From IMG/VR virus record IMGVR_UViG_3300030117_003590, positions 1 to 20,365 of that record: 20,365 bases of DNA. One strand, 5' to 3'. The position numbers and the translations under genes were made by a program. Positions 1-6,713 of this stretch are shown in pieces; within the stretch, counting starts at the first letter, position 1, and each line of letters starts with the position of its first letter. The notes below the pieces were generated by a model. The model was not told where the DNA came from, ran no database searches, and saw only the letters and a list, made by a program, of their open reading frames with translations. The stretch is from a virus.

Positions 1-531
1 TCAGCTTGGTATATTTATTCAAAGGCGTTAGGTGCAACTAAAACAATTAGATTAAATGAAAATTTTGCTTCGGCTACAGATGATATATGGCAAGATACAG
101 CACCATCTTCAACTGTATTTTATTTGTCACAGGACACAGCAACAAATCAGAGTAGTCAAACTTATATTGCTTACTGTTTCAGCGAAGTAGCAGGGTATAG
201 CAAGGCTGGGTCATATACAGGCAACGGATCAACTGATGGAACCTTTGTTTTCACCGGTTTTAGGCCACGTTTTTTATTACACAAAGATAGTAATTCTACT
301 GAACAATGGCAGATAAAAGATACAACTAGAGATATAGATAACCCTGCGACTTTAGTTTTGCATCCAAATTTAAATAATGTTGAAGCTGATAATGGGGCAA
401 ATGCTAGGGTGGATTTTCTTTCTAATGGATTTAAAATAAGGACTAGTGACGGAAGTCATAACACATCTGGAAACACTTATATTTATTTAGCATTTGCAGA
501 ATCACCTTTCAAATACTCTAGAGCGAGGTAA
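1..531 (+). CDS. Tail-side / host-contact protein, C-terminal part (5' truncated)
   Basis: The reading frame is open from the first base of the window to the TAA at 529-531, so this is the last 176 residues of a longer protein whose start lies outside. A TTG at 124 could be taken as a start, but coding continues upstream of it. The visible part is rich in Ser, Thr, Asn, Gly and aromatic residues, as expected for beta-rich phage tail proteins. It ends with YIYLAFAESPFKYSRAR, a C-terminal pattern I associate with a repeated domain in marine phage tail or host-contact proteins. It is followed 9 bases later by a tail-fibre-assembly-like gene, which fits the end of the structural operon. Exact function is unknown. 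Confidence 0.75.
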   Translation, partial: SAWYIYSKALGATKTIRLNENFASATDDIWQDTAPSSTVFYLSQDTATNQSSQTYIAYCFSEVAGYSKAGSYTGNGSTDGTFVFTGFRPRFLLHKDSNSTEQWQIKDTTRDIDNPATLVLHPNLNNVEADNGANARVDFLSNGFKIRTSDGSHNTSGNTYIYLAFAESPFKYSRAR

Positions 532-540
532 ACTATTACT

Positions 541-1116
541 ATGGCATTTAAATTAGACGGAAACCCATTAGCAGTTGATGTGGCATTTAGTCACAACAAT
601 ATAAACTACCCTGCTAACTGGTTAAGACTATCAACAGCAGACGAGAAAAAAGCTCTTGGTATTACTGAGGTAGAAGATCCTGACACTTACGACTCACGTT
701 TTTATTGGACGGATGGAACTGCAAAAGCAGTTGATGATGTAAATGCTACATATTCTGAAGATGATCCTGATGGTAATTATAAAAAAGGCGATTTAATGAA
801 AGATGAGGACGGTAATCAAGTTGTTATTTTAGGTGTAAAATCACAATTAAAAGCAAGAGAAAAAAAAATTGCTAAAAGTTTATTAGATAATTATGATTGG
901 CAAGTTGTAAGAAAGGCTGAGAAAGATATTGCAATGGATTCAGATGTGGTTACATATCGTGATGGAATACGCACAGCTTATACGACACGCAAAACAGAAA
1001 TTGATAATTGTGCAGATACAACAGCTTTGGTTACTTTATATGCCATAACTTATGATTCAGATGGAAAATTTGTTAAATTTAATATGACACAATATCCAAC
1101 AGACCCTAATTCATAA
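541..1116 (+). CDS. Tail-fibre-assembly-like protein (DUF4376-like)
   Basis: A 191-residue soluble protein with no signal peptide or membrane segment. The N-terminal half holds short beta-type segments with FSHNNINYPANWLRLSTADEKKALG, which looks like the start of tail-fibre assembly proteins. The C-terminal half (about residues 95-160) is helical and charged, with KAREKKIAKSLLDNYDWQVVRKAEK, and recalls the DUF4376 region that follows tail fibres in many phages. It lies directly after the truncated tail protein and shares one base with the next gene (TAATG at 1114-1118). Known relatives help fold or attach fibres; here that role is inferred from position and pattern only. Confidence 0.55.
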   Translation: MAFKLDGNPLAVDVAFSHNNINYPANWLRLSTADEKKALGITEVEDPDTYDSRFYWTDGTAKAVDDVNATYSEDDPDGNYKKGDLMKDEDGNQVVILGVKSQLKAREKKIAKSLLDNYDWQVVRKAEKDIAMDSDVVTYRDGIRTAYTTRKTEIDNCADTTALVTLYAITYDSDGKFVKFNMTQYPTDPNS

Positions 1117-1289
1117 TGAATTTAGAACAAAGAAAAGAACAACTAATTAAAGAAAACCAAGAAGCTATTTCTGAATATGAAAAGGCAGTTCAAGCCGCAA
1201 ATATGTTTAAAGCAAAAGCGTTTTCATGCCAAGAAAGATTAAAAGAAATAGAAATGCTTATTGTTGAAAGTAAAGAAAAAACTATTTAA
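1116..1289 (+). CDS. Small helical protein of unknown function
   Basis: A 57-residue ORF whose ATG overlaps the stop of the preceding gene by one base (TAATG), a translational coupling pattern used repeatedly in this genome. The product is almost entirely charged helix, starting MNLEQRKEQLIKENQEAI, with a heptad-like spacing of Leu/Ile and Ala suggesting a short coiled coil. No catalytic motif is seen. Its 3' end overlaps the tail of an antisense small membrane-peptide gene by eight bases. Function not recognised; by position it belongs to the late structural operon. Confidence 0.6.
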   Translation: MNLEQRKEQLIKENQEAISEYEKAVQAANMFKAKAFSCQERLKEIEMLIVESKEKTI

Positions 1290-1413
1290 TTTTTTCGTGC
1301 ATTTGTCTTGTCATCATACCCATAGTGACGTAAAGAGGACTTAAGGCTACAATAAGAAGCAAAACGACTATGCTCATTAATGAGCAAGCTTTAATTATTT
1401 GTTCTTTAACCAT
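1282..1413 (-). CDS. Small single-span membrane peptide on the opposite strand
   Basis: A 43-residue ORF from ATG at 1413 to TAG at 1282-1284. It has an N-terminal charged stretch (MVKEQIIKA), one strongly hydrophobic segment (about residues 14-29, SIVVLLLIVALSPLYV), and a Met-rich basic tail ending TRQMHEKIK. It could also start at the Met at 1377, giving 31 residues. The shape is that of a tiny type I or II membrane protein. It is the only minus-strand gene inside the tail operon, and its ATG shares two bases with the ATG of the plus-strand gene at 1412. No ribosome-binding site stands out, so this call rests on the protein pattern. Confidence 0.45.
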   Translation of the reverse strand: MVKEQIIKACSLMSIVVLLLIVALSPLYVTMGMMTRQMHEKIK

Positions 1414-1639
1414 GTTCCAAAAAATTTCTAATATTTTATCAATTTTATCATTTGTTCTTATAAGTACAACTTTAGGAGCATCGTACTTTGGATATAAATA
1501 TATAACTTCGCCACAATTTAAAACAAAAATGATGAATGAGGTTCTTGAAAATGTCCAAAATTTAATACCTAAAATGTTAGATAATGAAATTCCAGATGTA
1601 ACAGGACCATCAATTATGTTATTAAAAGAAAATAAATAA
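1412..1639 (+). CDS. Small membrane-anchored protein
   Basis: A 75-residue protein beginning MFQKISNILSILSFVLIS. It has an N-terminal transmembrane helix (about residues 8-30, ending near YFGYKYI) followed by a soluble tail (about 45 residues) with FKTKMMNEVLENVQNLIPKMLDNEIP. The ORF is open to an upstream ATG at 1370, but the Met at 1412 gives the more natural start, so I prefer it. There is no clear Shine-Dalgarno sequence. The stop at 1637-1639 is followed at once by the TTG start of the next gene, so the two are likely translated together. I remember similar proteins beside tail genes of marine phages, but no function is known to me. Confidence 0.6.
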   Translation: MFQKISNILSILSFVLISTTLGASYFGYKYITSPQFKTKMMNEVLENVQNLIPKMLDNEIPDVTGPSIMLLKENK

Positions 1640-2278
1640 TTGGAAATTCCAGAAATTGTTATTCCTGAAATACCAGTAATTCATATACCTACAACAAACC
1701 AAAGTTTAAATATAGTTTTGCCTAGAATTGATATGGCTGGCTGTATAAAGACTCATAGGGATGTCTCTGTTAAAAATACACAGATCATATTTGATGATGT
1801 AAATGGTTCTTTCTATAGCTGTCCAGCAGGGCATATAATCCCATCTTATATCCCAATAAACTATGACCCTAAAAAATTAGATTATATACAAGAAGAAACT
1901 AAACCTACAATAAATACACCTGATCCACCACCTAGAGAAAATCCAGTCATTCCACCTAATAAAGAAAATGATATTGTTTTATTAACAGATTGCCCTGACC
2001 CCAATTCCAACAGAAGAATTGGGGATTATGCTAATGATAAAAAGTTAGAGAGGATTGTTGCTTTTGAAAGAGATAGCGAGGGCATCTGCCAAACAATCTA
2101 TGAACCAGTTCCTTTTCAAGAACAGTACATACCGCCAGTTAGTCTTATTATTAATACTGTTGTCATTGGTCTGGTCGCTGGTGGCTCTGCGGTTCTTGTT
2201 CCTATAATTCAAGGTTTAGCAAAAACAGCTATGAAAAAATTAGGTAAAAAATTTGTTAAAGAAACTACTCAGGATTAA
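1640..2278 (+). CDS. Proline-rich protein with C-terminal membrane helix
   Basis: A 212-residue protein starting with TTG immediately after the stop of the upstream gene. The N-terminus is a run of Ile/Pro/Glu repeats (EIPEIVIPEIPVIHIP), followed by a region rich in Cys and Pro, then a Pro-rich linker (about residues 92-110, TPDPPPRENPVIPP). Near the C-terminus a hydrophobic helix (about residues 167-195) precedes a basic tail (KKLGKKFVK). This suggests an extended rod anchored in a membrane. No catalytic motif is seen. Its last 14 bases overlap the end of the minus-strand secreted-protein operon. Function unknown; its position implies a late or virion-associated role. Confidence 0.65.
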   Translation: MEIPEIVIPEIPVIHIPTTNQSLNIVLPRIDMAGCIKTHRDVSVKNTQIIFDDVNGSFYSCPAGHIIPSYIPINYDPKKLDYIQEETKPTINTPDPPPRENPVIPPNKENDIVLLTDCPDPNSNRRIGDYANDKKLERIVAFERDSEGICQTIYEPVPFQEQYIPPVSLIINTVVIGLVAGGSAVLVPIIQGLAKTAMKKLGKKFVKETTQD

Positions 2279-2867
2279 TTTCGTGAGCATGAGGAATTAC
2301 TTGATTAGGTTTAGGTTCTAAATATATATCAGCACATAAACCATAAAAAGGACTATCTTCATGCACTCGTACACCGTTAGCTAATAAATTTCCACATTCA
2401 CGAATACGAGCAATCTGCCAATCTAATCTCTTGTTTTCTAATATCTGTTGCTGTAACTGTACTTGCGTTGTAGCTGCTGTTTCACAAGTAGATTGCAATG
2501 ATCTATCAAGTGGGATTGTAAAATTTAAACTAAAACCTGTATTTATTGCAAAACTATCTTTATTTGTTCCTGAATAATTTTCCTGAAAAAATAAAATATC
2601 TCCCGGATTATCTGGAACTCCATCATCATTAGCATCTGTCGGATCATAATATGGTGTCTCATAAAAATGATCAAAAGGTTTTCTATAATTAGCACCAAAA
2701 GTTATAAATGGAGAAAATGTTAGAGTTGCACCCTGACAAACAATATTATTTCCAAACTGGTTAGTAGTCATATTGCCTGTTAACGATTGGATTGCCATGT
2801 TTGTAACTGAACCATTATTAGATTGACTTACAGCATTAGCCAAAGCATTTGTAGGTGCAAATGCTAT
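2265..2867 (-). CDS. Secreted/cell-envelope protein with no normal start codon (start uncertain)
   Basis: The frame encodes a protein-like sequence of about 195 residues after a signal-peptide-like cleavage region (FAPTNALA|NAVS). It has NNIVCQGATLTFSPF, a calcium-loop-like DPTDANDDGVPDNPGD, and a Cys-containing helical C-terminus (ENKRLDWQIARIRECGNL). The family in related marine phages, as I recall it, is a separate secreted protein downstream of the gene at 2864-3283. Here no ATG, GTG or TTG precedes the signal region in this frame; the first ATG inside is at 2798, after it. The coordinates begin at an ATA that overlaps the upstream TAG stop. Explanations are an ATA start, a -1 frameshift from the upstream gene, or a one-base error or decay. 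Confidence 0.55.
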   Translation of the reverse strand: MAFAPTNALANAVSQSNNGSVTNMAIQSLTGNMTTNQFGNNIVCQGATLTFSPFITFGANYRKPFDHFYETPYYDPTDANDDGVPDNPGDILFFQENYSGTNKDSFAINTGFSLNFTIPLDRSLQSTCETAATTQVQLQQQILENKRLDWQIARIRECGNLLANGVRVHEDSPFYGLCADIYLEPKPNQVIPHAHEINPE

Positions 2868-3283
2868 TGGGAAAAGACAGATGTAGAAGTAATTACAGAT
2901 TCGCTTTCTATATTTCTTTGTATAACTGTTATATTTTGTAAGCCAGCCCCATGATATGTTTCTGTGAATTGAAAAGTATCTCCAACAATTGTATAGTTTG
3001 GTTTTTGTTCTAAATCTAAACCTGTCCATGTATATACAGTTCCGTCTATAGTTTCAGTAATATTTGTGGGAGGTGGAGTAATACTGTCACCATCCATAGA
3101 AACCCCAACACCTGTAACTGTATATTCATATCCTGTGGCATAGTCAAAACTGGTAATTGTTTCTGATATAGAAGTGGTTGTATTAGTGGTGCTTGAAACC
3201 GTTCCTGTTGTAAAAGCTGGTGTAATAGGTTGTGCATTAACTGGTATGACATAAAAAAATAACAGTAGTAAAAGTTTTTTCAT
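2864..3283 (-). CDS. Secreted Ser/Thr-rich protein with signal peptide
   Basis: A 139-residue protein with a classical Sec signal peptide (MKKLLLLLFFYVIPVNAQ, cleavage probably after NAQ or VNA). The mature part is rich in Thr, Ser and Ile with little charge, as in beta-sheet surface proteins, and contains TYTWTGLDLEQKPNYTI-like segments. It is the second of three secreted products in a row, starting three bases after the stop of the gene at 3287-3772. Its own stop overlaps the 5' part of the next frame. I recall this pair as conserved neighbours in marine phage genomes, without a known function. Confidence 0.65.
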   Translation of the reverse strand: MKKLLLLLFFYVIPVNAQPITPAFTTGTVSSTTNTTTSISETITSFDYATGYEYTVTGVGVSMDGDSITPPPTNITETIDGTVYTWTGLDLEQKPNYTIVGDTFQFTETYHGAGLQNITVIQRNIESESVITSTSVFSQ

Positions 3284-3286
3284 TCA

Positions 3287-3772
3287 TCAGTTAGATGTGA
3301 CAGAGGTGACAAAACTACCTGTTGTAATTGAACCCGCACCGCCAGAATCTAAATCTGTAATTGTATGATCTGAACCAATAGTGACATCAAATCCTGTTCC
3401 TGAACCTGCTTCAGTTGATATAACACTACCAAAATTATTAACTTCACCTACAGCTAAATCACCACTTTGCATAGTATCTGGTTGTAATAATGATTCTGTT
3501 ATAGACCAGTTTGTAGCATCTGTATTTATAGAATATTGCCCTGCATCAAAAGTTACTGCATTAGTTGTTGAGTTGACAGTAAATCCACCCAACTGATCTC
3601 CTGTATTTGAAGTTCCAACATTTGTACCTGATGCAGAATAACTACCGCCTAACCTTTCAACTTGAGACCCAGCAGCATTAACTTGAATCTGTACGCTTGT
3701 CATCATGCTAGACGTTACATCTGCATAGCTTGCAGATGGAAAGAGAAATAAAATAGGAATAAGTCTTTTCAT
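3287..3772 (-). CDS. Secreted Gly/Ser/Thr-rich surface protein
   Basis: A 161-residue protein with a Sec signal peptide (MKRLIPILFLFPSASYAD, cleavage likely after SYA). The mature chain is very rich in Gly, Ser, Thr, Asn and Val, has no Cys, and carries GxG-type turns (TEAGSGTGFDVTIGSDH), the composition of secreted beta-rich proteins. It overlaps the upstream small membrane protein by four bases (ATGA) and is followed after three bases by the next secreted gene, so the four minus-strand genes form one transcription unit. Function unknown; export to periplasm or outer surface of the infected cell is inferred from the signal peptide. Confidence 0.65.
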   Translation of the reverse strand: MKRLIPILFLFPSASYADVTSSMMTSVQIQVNAAGSQVERLGGSYSASGTNVGTSNTGDQLGGFTVNSTTNAVTFDAGQYSINTDATNWSITESLLQPDTMQSGDLAVGEVNNFGSVISTEAGSGTGFDVTIGSDHTITDLDSGGAGSITTGSFVTSVTSN

Positions 3773-4008
3773 TTGATACCTACTTTGTTGTTTTTATTAT
3801 CTACTATACTGTCTTTTTTCTTTTTTATCTGAAAACCGAGTGATGCAGTCGAAGCTGAAAAAATCGAAGCTATAAATGTTGGGTCAAAATCTACTATTTT
3901 TTTGCCAGATGGCGGTTCATAATATGAGAGAGATAATAGCGTTGCCGACCAAAGAAGTACACAAACTTTGACAATGGTTTCGACTCTACTAGGTTCTTGA
4001 TCTTCCAT
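3769..4008 (-). CDS. Two-helix membrane protein (possible holin)
   Basis: A 79-residue protein with an acidic N-terminus (MEDQEPSRVE), a first hydrophobic helix (about residues 12-30), a short loop (EPPSGKKIVDFDPT), a second amphipathic or hydrophobic helix (about 44-60), and a Lys-rich C-terminus (KKKKDSIVDNKNNK). Two helices with a basic tail is the usual plan of class II holins, but many other phage membrane proteins look alike and no endolysin is seen in this window. It is the first gene of the secreted-protein operon and overlaps the next by four bases. The gene pair at 4073-4476 is transcribed divergently from it. Confidence 0.5.
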   Translation of the reverse strand: MEDQEPSRVETIVKVCVLLWSATLLSLSYYEPPSGKKIVDFDPTFIASIFSASTASLGFQIKKKKDSIVDNKNNKVGIK

Positions 4009-4020
4009 AAAAAATAAAGA

Positions 4021-4052
4021 CTCTTGTTTAATACTAGCATTTTAGCTATGTT
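4021..4052 (+). promoter_or_regulatory. Possible promoter for the 4073-4476 gene pair
   Basis: A TTGTTT (-35 like) at 4024-4029 is followed after 17 bases by TATGTT (-10 like) at 4047-4052, upstream of the ATG at 4073. It lies in the short gap between divergent genes. Both boxes are imperfect matches to sigma-70 consensus, so this is weak. Confidence 0.3.
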
Positions 4053-4072
4053 AGGAAAGAAAGACAAAAATC

Positions 4073-4228
4073 ATGCTTGCAATTTTAAAACCAATAGTTT
4101 TGTTGTTTGTTAAAAGTTCGGCTTTCAAGCGCTTTATTATAGAAATTTTAGAAGTTTTAGCAAAACAAACAAACAATGAGTTAGATGATAAAGCGGTTGC
4201 TTTAATAAAATCCAAATTACTAACATGA
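4073..4228 (+). CDS. Small helical protein of unknown function
   Basis: A 51-residue ORF (MLAILKPIVLLFVKSSAFKR at the start). The first third is hydrophobic and could touch or enter a membrane; the rest is a charged helix (EILEVLAKQTNNELDDKAVALIKSKL). Its TGA overlaps the ATG of the next gene (ATGATGA at 4225). I associate this small gene and its partner downstream with cyanophage-like genomes, but no function is known to me. Confidence 0.5.
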   Translation: MLAILKPIVLLFVKSSAFKRFIIEILEVLAKQTNNELDDKAVALIKSKLLT

Positions 4229-4476
4229 TGAATTTTTTTACTGTGTTAATAGAACCATTACCTATTGAAGTTCAATTATCAACGGAATTAAAAATTCGAG
4301 ACATAGAAAACTGCCAAGACATAGAAAAACTAAAAGACTATGCCATAGCAATTACTAAACAAAATGCTAACCATGATTATATTCTTGGTGCAGCATTAGG
4401 TAAAATTGTAGAACTAGAAGAACAAATACATTTTAGACCTAGTAAGATAAGAAAATTTTTAAAGAAATTTTCTTAA
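4225..4476 (+). CDS. Small helical protein, weakly NblA-like
   Basis: An 83-residue protein, alternatively starting at the second Met (4228). The core LPIEVQLSTELKIRDIEN..., followed by a second helix (KDYAIAITKQNANHDYILGAAL), has the two-helix outline and several positions (LS-x-E-x-x-IR, then Q and an acidic residue before a final Leu pair) of NblA, the small adaptor that directs phycobilisomes to Clp proteolysis in cyanobacteria. The C-terminus adds a basic tail (RPSKIRKFLKKFS) that NblA lacks. This is a remembered pattern match, not an alignment, and the resemblance is weak. Its stop is in a hairpin and overlaps the convergent gene by four bases. Confidence 0.55.
   Translation: MMNFFTVLIEPLPIEVQLSTELKIRDIENCQDIEKLKDYAIAITKQNANHDYILGAALGKIVELEEQIHFRPSKIRKFLKKFS
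4449..4474. terminator. AT-rich hairpin between convergent genes
   Basis: Arms AAGAAAATTT (4449-4458) and AAATTTTCTT (4465-4474) form a perfect 10-bp stem with a six-base loop, placed at the ends of the convergent genes 4225-4476 and 4473-4763. It lacks a GC-rich stem and a long T run, so it is at best a weak bidirectional terminator. Confidence 0.35.
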
Positions 4477-4763
4477 AACTCATCGTTTTCAGATTCGCTT
4501 TCTTGCTTAGGTTTATAATCAGAAATAACCATTTTCATGTATTGATTTCCGCTACCTGATTTAGCCGGAATCATATTTGCTCTAACTTTGATACAATCTT
4601 TACCTCCGTAACCTGATACTTTATTCTTTTCGTCTACTGCAAAGTCGTAAAGTTTAAAGATTTCATCAATTGGGATTTCTGAAACTGCCCAATATTTGTG
4701 ATTTGCTCCGTCAGGCTGACAGTTAAACCACAGCGAAAATTTGTTAGTTTGTGTTTGTGCCAT
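4473..4763 (-). CDS. Small acidic-tailed protein, possibly single-strand DNA binding
   Basis: A 96-residue protein of mixed beta character with aromatic residues spread through it (FSLWFNCQPDGANHKYWAVSE, YDFAV, YGGKD, YMKMVISDYKP) and a short acidic tail ending ESESENDEF. A beta-rich aromatic core plus an acidic, Phe-ended tail is what SSB-type proteins have. It lies downstream of the ERF recombinase in the same operon, where phages often carry an SSB. I cannot see a convincing OB-fold motif, so the role is an inference. The first 20 bases overlap the small RHH-like gene upstream. Confidence 0.5.
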   Translation of the reverse strand: MAQTQTNKFSLWFNCQPDGANHKYWAVSEIPIDEIFKLYDFAVDEKNKVSGYGGKDCIKVRANMIPAKSGSGNQYMKMVISDYKPKQESESENDEF

Positions 4764-4905
4764 TGATTTCTGGGTGTGAATTAAGTAGTTGAATGATTGC
4801 TGAATTTTTATTCAGATTATTTTCTTTGCAGTATTTCCAAAATTTACTGTAAAGGTTGGGTTGAAGCTTTGCAGTTATGACATAAGCATTATAAGCAGAC
4901 TTCAT
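4744..4905 (-). CDS. Small ribbon-helix-helix-like protein
   Basis: A 53-residue ORF from ATG at 4905, overlapping the TGA of the ERF gene by four bases (ATGA), to TAA at 4744-4746. The sequence AYVITAKLQPNLYSKFWKYC followed by KENNLNKNSAIIQLLNSHP has the order strand - helix - turn - helix of RHH (MetJ/Arc) DNA-binding proteins: an alternating beta strand, a Pro, a helix, then N-x-S-A as the second helix cap. It is short but complete for the fold. It could be an autoregulator or a dimerising accessory protein. The 3' end overlaps the next gene by 20 bases in another frame. Confidence 0.45.
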   Translation of the reverse strand: MKSAYNAYVITAKLQPNLYSKFWKYCKENNLNKNSAIIQLLNSHPEINGTNTN

Positions 4906-5636
4906 ACCATAAACTTTCTGATATATGCTTCATGTTCTTTAAATTCAATATCAGTTGCAAGAACTTTATCCTTTGACGGAAAATATGTCTTTTTAAAGTT
5001 TTTCATAATGTCCGCTTTGTCAGGTCTTGAATTTAATTCAGCACGAAGTAAGTCAAATTCATCTTGTGAAAGTTTTGTTTTACCTTCTGGGGCAAGAGTT
5101 GGTGTAACCTTTGAACCCGAGTTCAAGGAGGAGTTAGTGCTTTTTGGTTTTTTTGATTTACCAGTATTATCGGCATCAGCACATTTCTGACTAAAAGCAT
5201 CTGCTTCATCGTCAGCTTGTCCTAATCCATATGCAGCTAACAATAAATATCTTCTTGCATATGTAATAGCACTACCCATTTTATGGTAGATGTTTTGACC
5301 TCTTTGATTTTCTGTAATTATTGGAAGTCTTGAATCAATGAACTCGCCAGATTCGTGCATTAATCGACAGACCATCCAAATAATTGGTTGATCTTTTGCA
5401 TCTGTTGAACTTTGAATAATAAAAGTATGCGAAATGCCATGTTCCGTTGCAGGTGATACAGCTTGTTCTGCTTCAGCTAATGAAACATACGAGCCAAAGT
5501 TACCTGCGGCATCTCGGACTGCATTTGCGTAGACCTTTTGAAATTGTGCAAGAGCTTTAGCAAGTTTTGGTGTTGATTTTTTGATTGGTTCAGATTCAAC
5601 AAGTTTCCAAGTTTGCTCTTCATTTTGTTCAGACAT
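4902..5636 (-). CDS. erf: ERF-family single-strand annealing recombinase
   Basis: A 244-residue protein with the ERF signature: the N-terminal helix KSTPKLAKALAQFQKVY, then AEQAVSPATEHGISHTFII at about residues 56-74, and the hallmark MGSAITYARRYLLLAAYGLGQADDEADA at about 120-147. ERF proteins anneal complementary single strands during phage recombination and genome circularisation or concatemer formation. After the core comes a Lys/Ser/Thr-rich linker and a C-terminal helical segment. I chose the Met at 5636 because the 11 residues upstream run through a promoter-like AT-rich gap. It heads a unit with the RHH-like and acidic-tailed genes; a RusA resolvase lies further upstream. Confidence 0.85.
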   Translation of the reverse strand: MSEQNEEQTWKLVESEPIKKSTPKLAKALAQFQKVYANAVRDAAGNFGSYVSLAEAEQAVSPATEHGISHTFIIQSSTDAKDQPIIWMVCRLMHESGEFIDSRLPIITENQRGQNIYHKMGSAITYARRYLLLAAYGLGQADDEADAFSQKCADADNTGKSKKPKSTNSSLNSGSKVTPTLAPEGKTKLSQDEFDLLRAELNSRPDKADIMKNFKKTYFPSKDKVLATDIEFKEHEAYIRKFMV

Positions 5637-5654
5637 AAAAAATAAATATCGGCA

Positions 5655-5688
5655 ATTATAATATACCAATAAAACCTGTTAGTAACAA
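5655..5688 (-). promoter_or_regulatory. Promoter for the ERF gene
   Basis: On the minus strand TTGTTA (5683-5688) is followed after 17 bases by TATATT (5660-5665), which itself runs into TATAAT (5655-5660). It lies in the 66-base gap between galE and erf, the only gap in the minus-strand run from 7837 to 4473. No palindromic operator copy is present here. Confidence 0.5.
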
Positions 5689-5702
5689 CCTTTATTGATA
5701 TA

Positions 5703-6713
5703 TTATTTTGGTTTGTAAACATAGCCATTAGGAAACCTCTGTTGAAATTCCCATGCTGTGGCAATCATATAATCTAAATCATAATGATCAAATCTTAAAT
5801 CCATTGTTTCTCTTGCTTTTTGTACGTCAGCAACAGCAATTGCACAGTCTCCAAATCTGCGTGGAGCAAATTCATAAGGTATTTTTTTACCAGTAACTTC
5901 TTGAAATCTGTCAACAATTTCAAGAACACTATGTCCGTAACCTGTACCTAAATTGTAAACACTACATTCTGGTTGCAAATATTCAAGTGCAGCAACATGA
6001 CCATAAGCAAGATCTTCAATATGAATATAATCTCTTATTCCTGTGCCGTCGTGTGTTTCAAAATCATTTCCAAATATTTTTAATTTATCAAGTTTTCCTA
6101 TAGCAACTTGCGTTATATATGGCAAAAGATTATCTGGTATTTTCTTAGGACTATCGCCAAGATTTATGGTTGCACCAATAGGATTAAAGTATCTAAGTAA
6201 ATTAATTTGCATAGTTTGATCTGTTCTATACCAATCTTGTAAAATATTTTCTACAATTAATTTTGTTTTTCCGTAAGTACTTATGGGCTGTGTTCTGTGA
6301 GTTTCAGGTATAGGGTATTCCAATGGATTTCCATAAACAGCACATGAACTAGAAAAAATTAGTTTTTTACAACCAACTTTTTTCATTGCATTAAACAAGA
6401 TTATTGAGCAAGCAACATTATTAAAGTAATACCATAAGGGAATTTCTTCTGATTCAGGCACACACTTCCAACCTGCTAAATGAATAACAGCGTTAATATT
6501 ATATTTTTCTAATACCTCTACAACTTTAGGTAGATTAATAAGATTCTCATCAATAACAGTTACTTTACCTATAAGTCTTTCAAGCTCATGGACTGCAAAC
6601 ATAGTTGAATTAGCAAAATTATCAAGAATAATTGGTTTGTGTGCTTTTTTATAAAGTTCCGCACAAATATTTAGTCCTATGTAACCTGCACCGCCAGTAA
6701 CTAATACATTCAT
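5703..6713 (-). CDS. galE: UDP-glucose 4-epimerase
   Basis: A 336-residue short-chain dehydrogenase of the extended type, full length for GalE. The NAD-binding motif VTGGAGYIG is at residues 5-13, an IDEN (acidic) patch near 55, HLAGWKCVPES near 79-88 (the GalE AxKxVxES motif), SSSCAVYGNP at 121-130, and the catalytic YxxxK as Y147-GKT-K151. The ARRFGDCA segment near 280 fits the UDP-sugar binding loop (RRxGD). It would interconvert UDP-glucose and UDP-galactose. It overlaps the RusA gene by four bases, so it is co-translated with replication genes. In this genome it may supply the sugar nucleotide for the glycosyltransferase at 17721. Confidence 0.9.
   Translation of the reverse strand: MNVLVTGGAGYIGLNICAELYKKAHKPIILDNFANSTMFAVHELERLIGKVTVIDENLINLPKVVEVLEKYNINAVIHLAGWKCVPESEEIPLWYYFNNVACSIILFNAMKKVGCKKLIFSSSCAVYGNPLEYPIPETHRTQPISTYGKTKLIVENILQDWYRTDQTMQINLLRYFNPIGATINLGDSPKKIPDNLLPYITQVAIGKLDKLKIFGNDFETHDGTGIRDYIHIEDLAYGHVAALEYLQPECSVYNLGTGYGHSVLEIVDRFQEVTGKKIPYEFAPRRFGDCAIAVADVQKARETMDLRFDHYDLDYMIATAWEFQQRFPNGYVYKPK

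Noticed and set aside
2868-3029. N-terminal extension of the 2265 frame to an ATG at 3029
   Set aside because: This part lies inside the coding sequence of the secreted protein at 2864-3283 and its product is not protein-like before the signal region.
4861-5190. Plus-strand ORF of 109 codons
   Set aside because: It is antisense to the ERF gene, and ERF motifs on the minus strand are clear.
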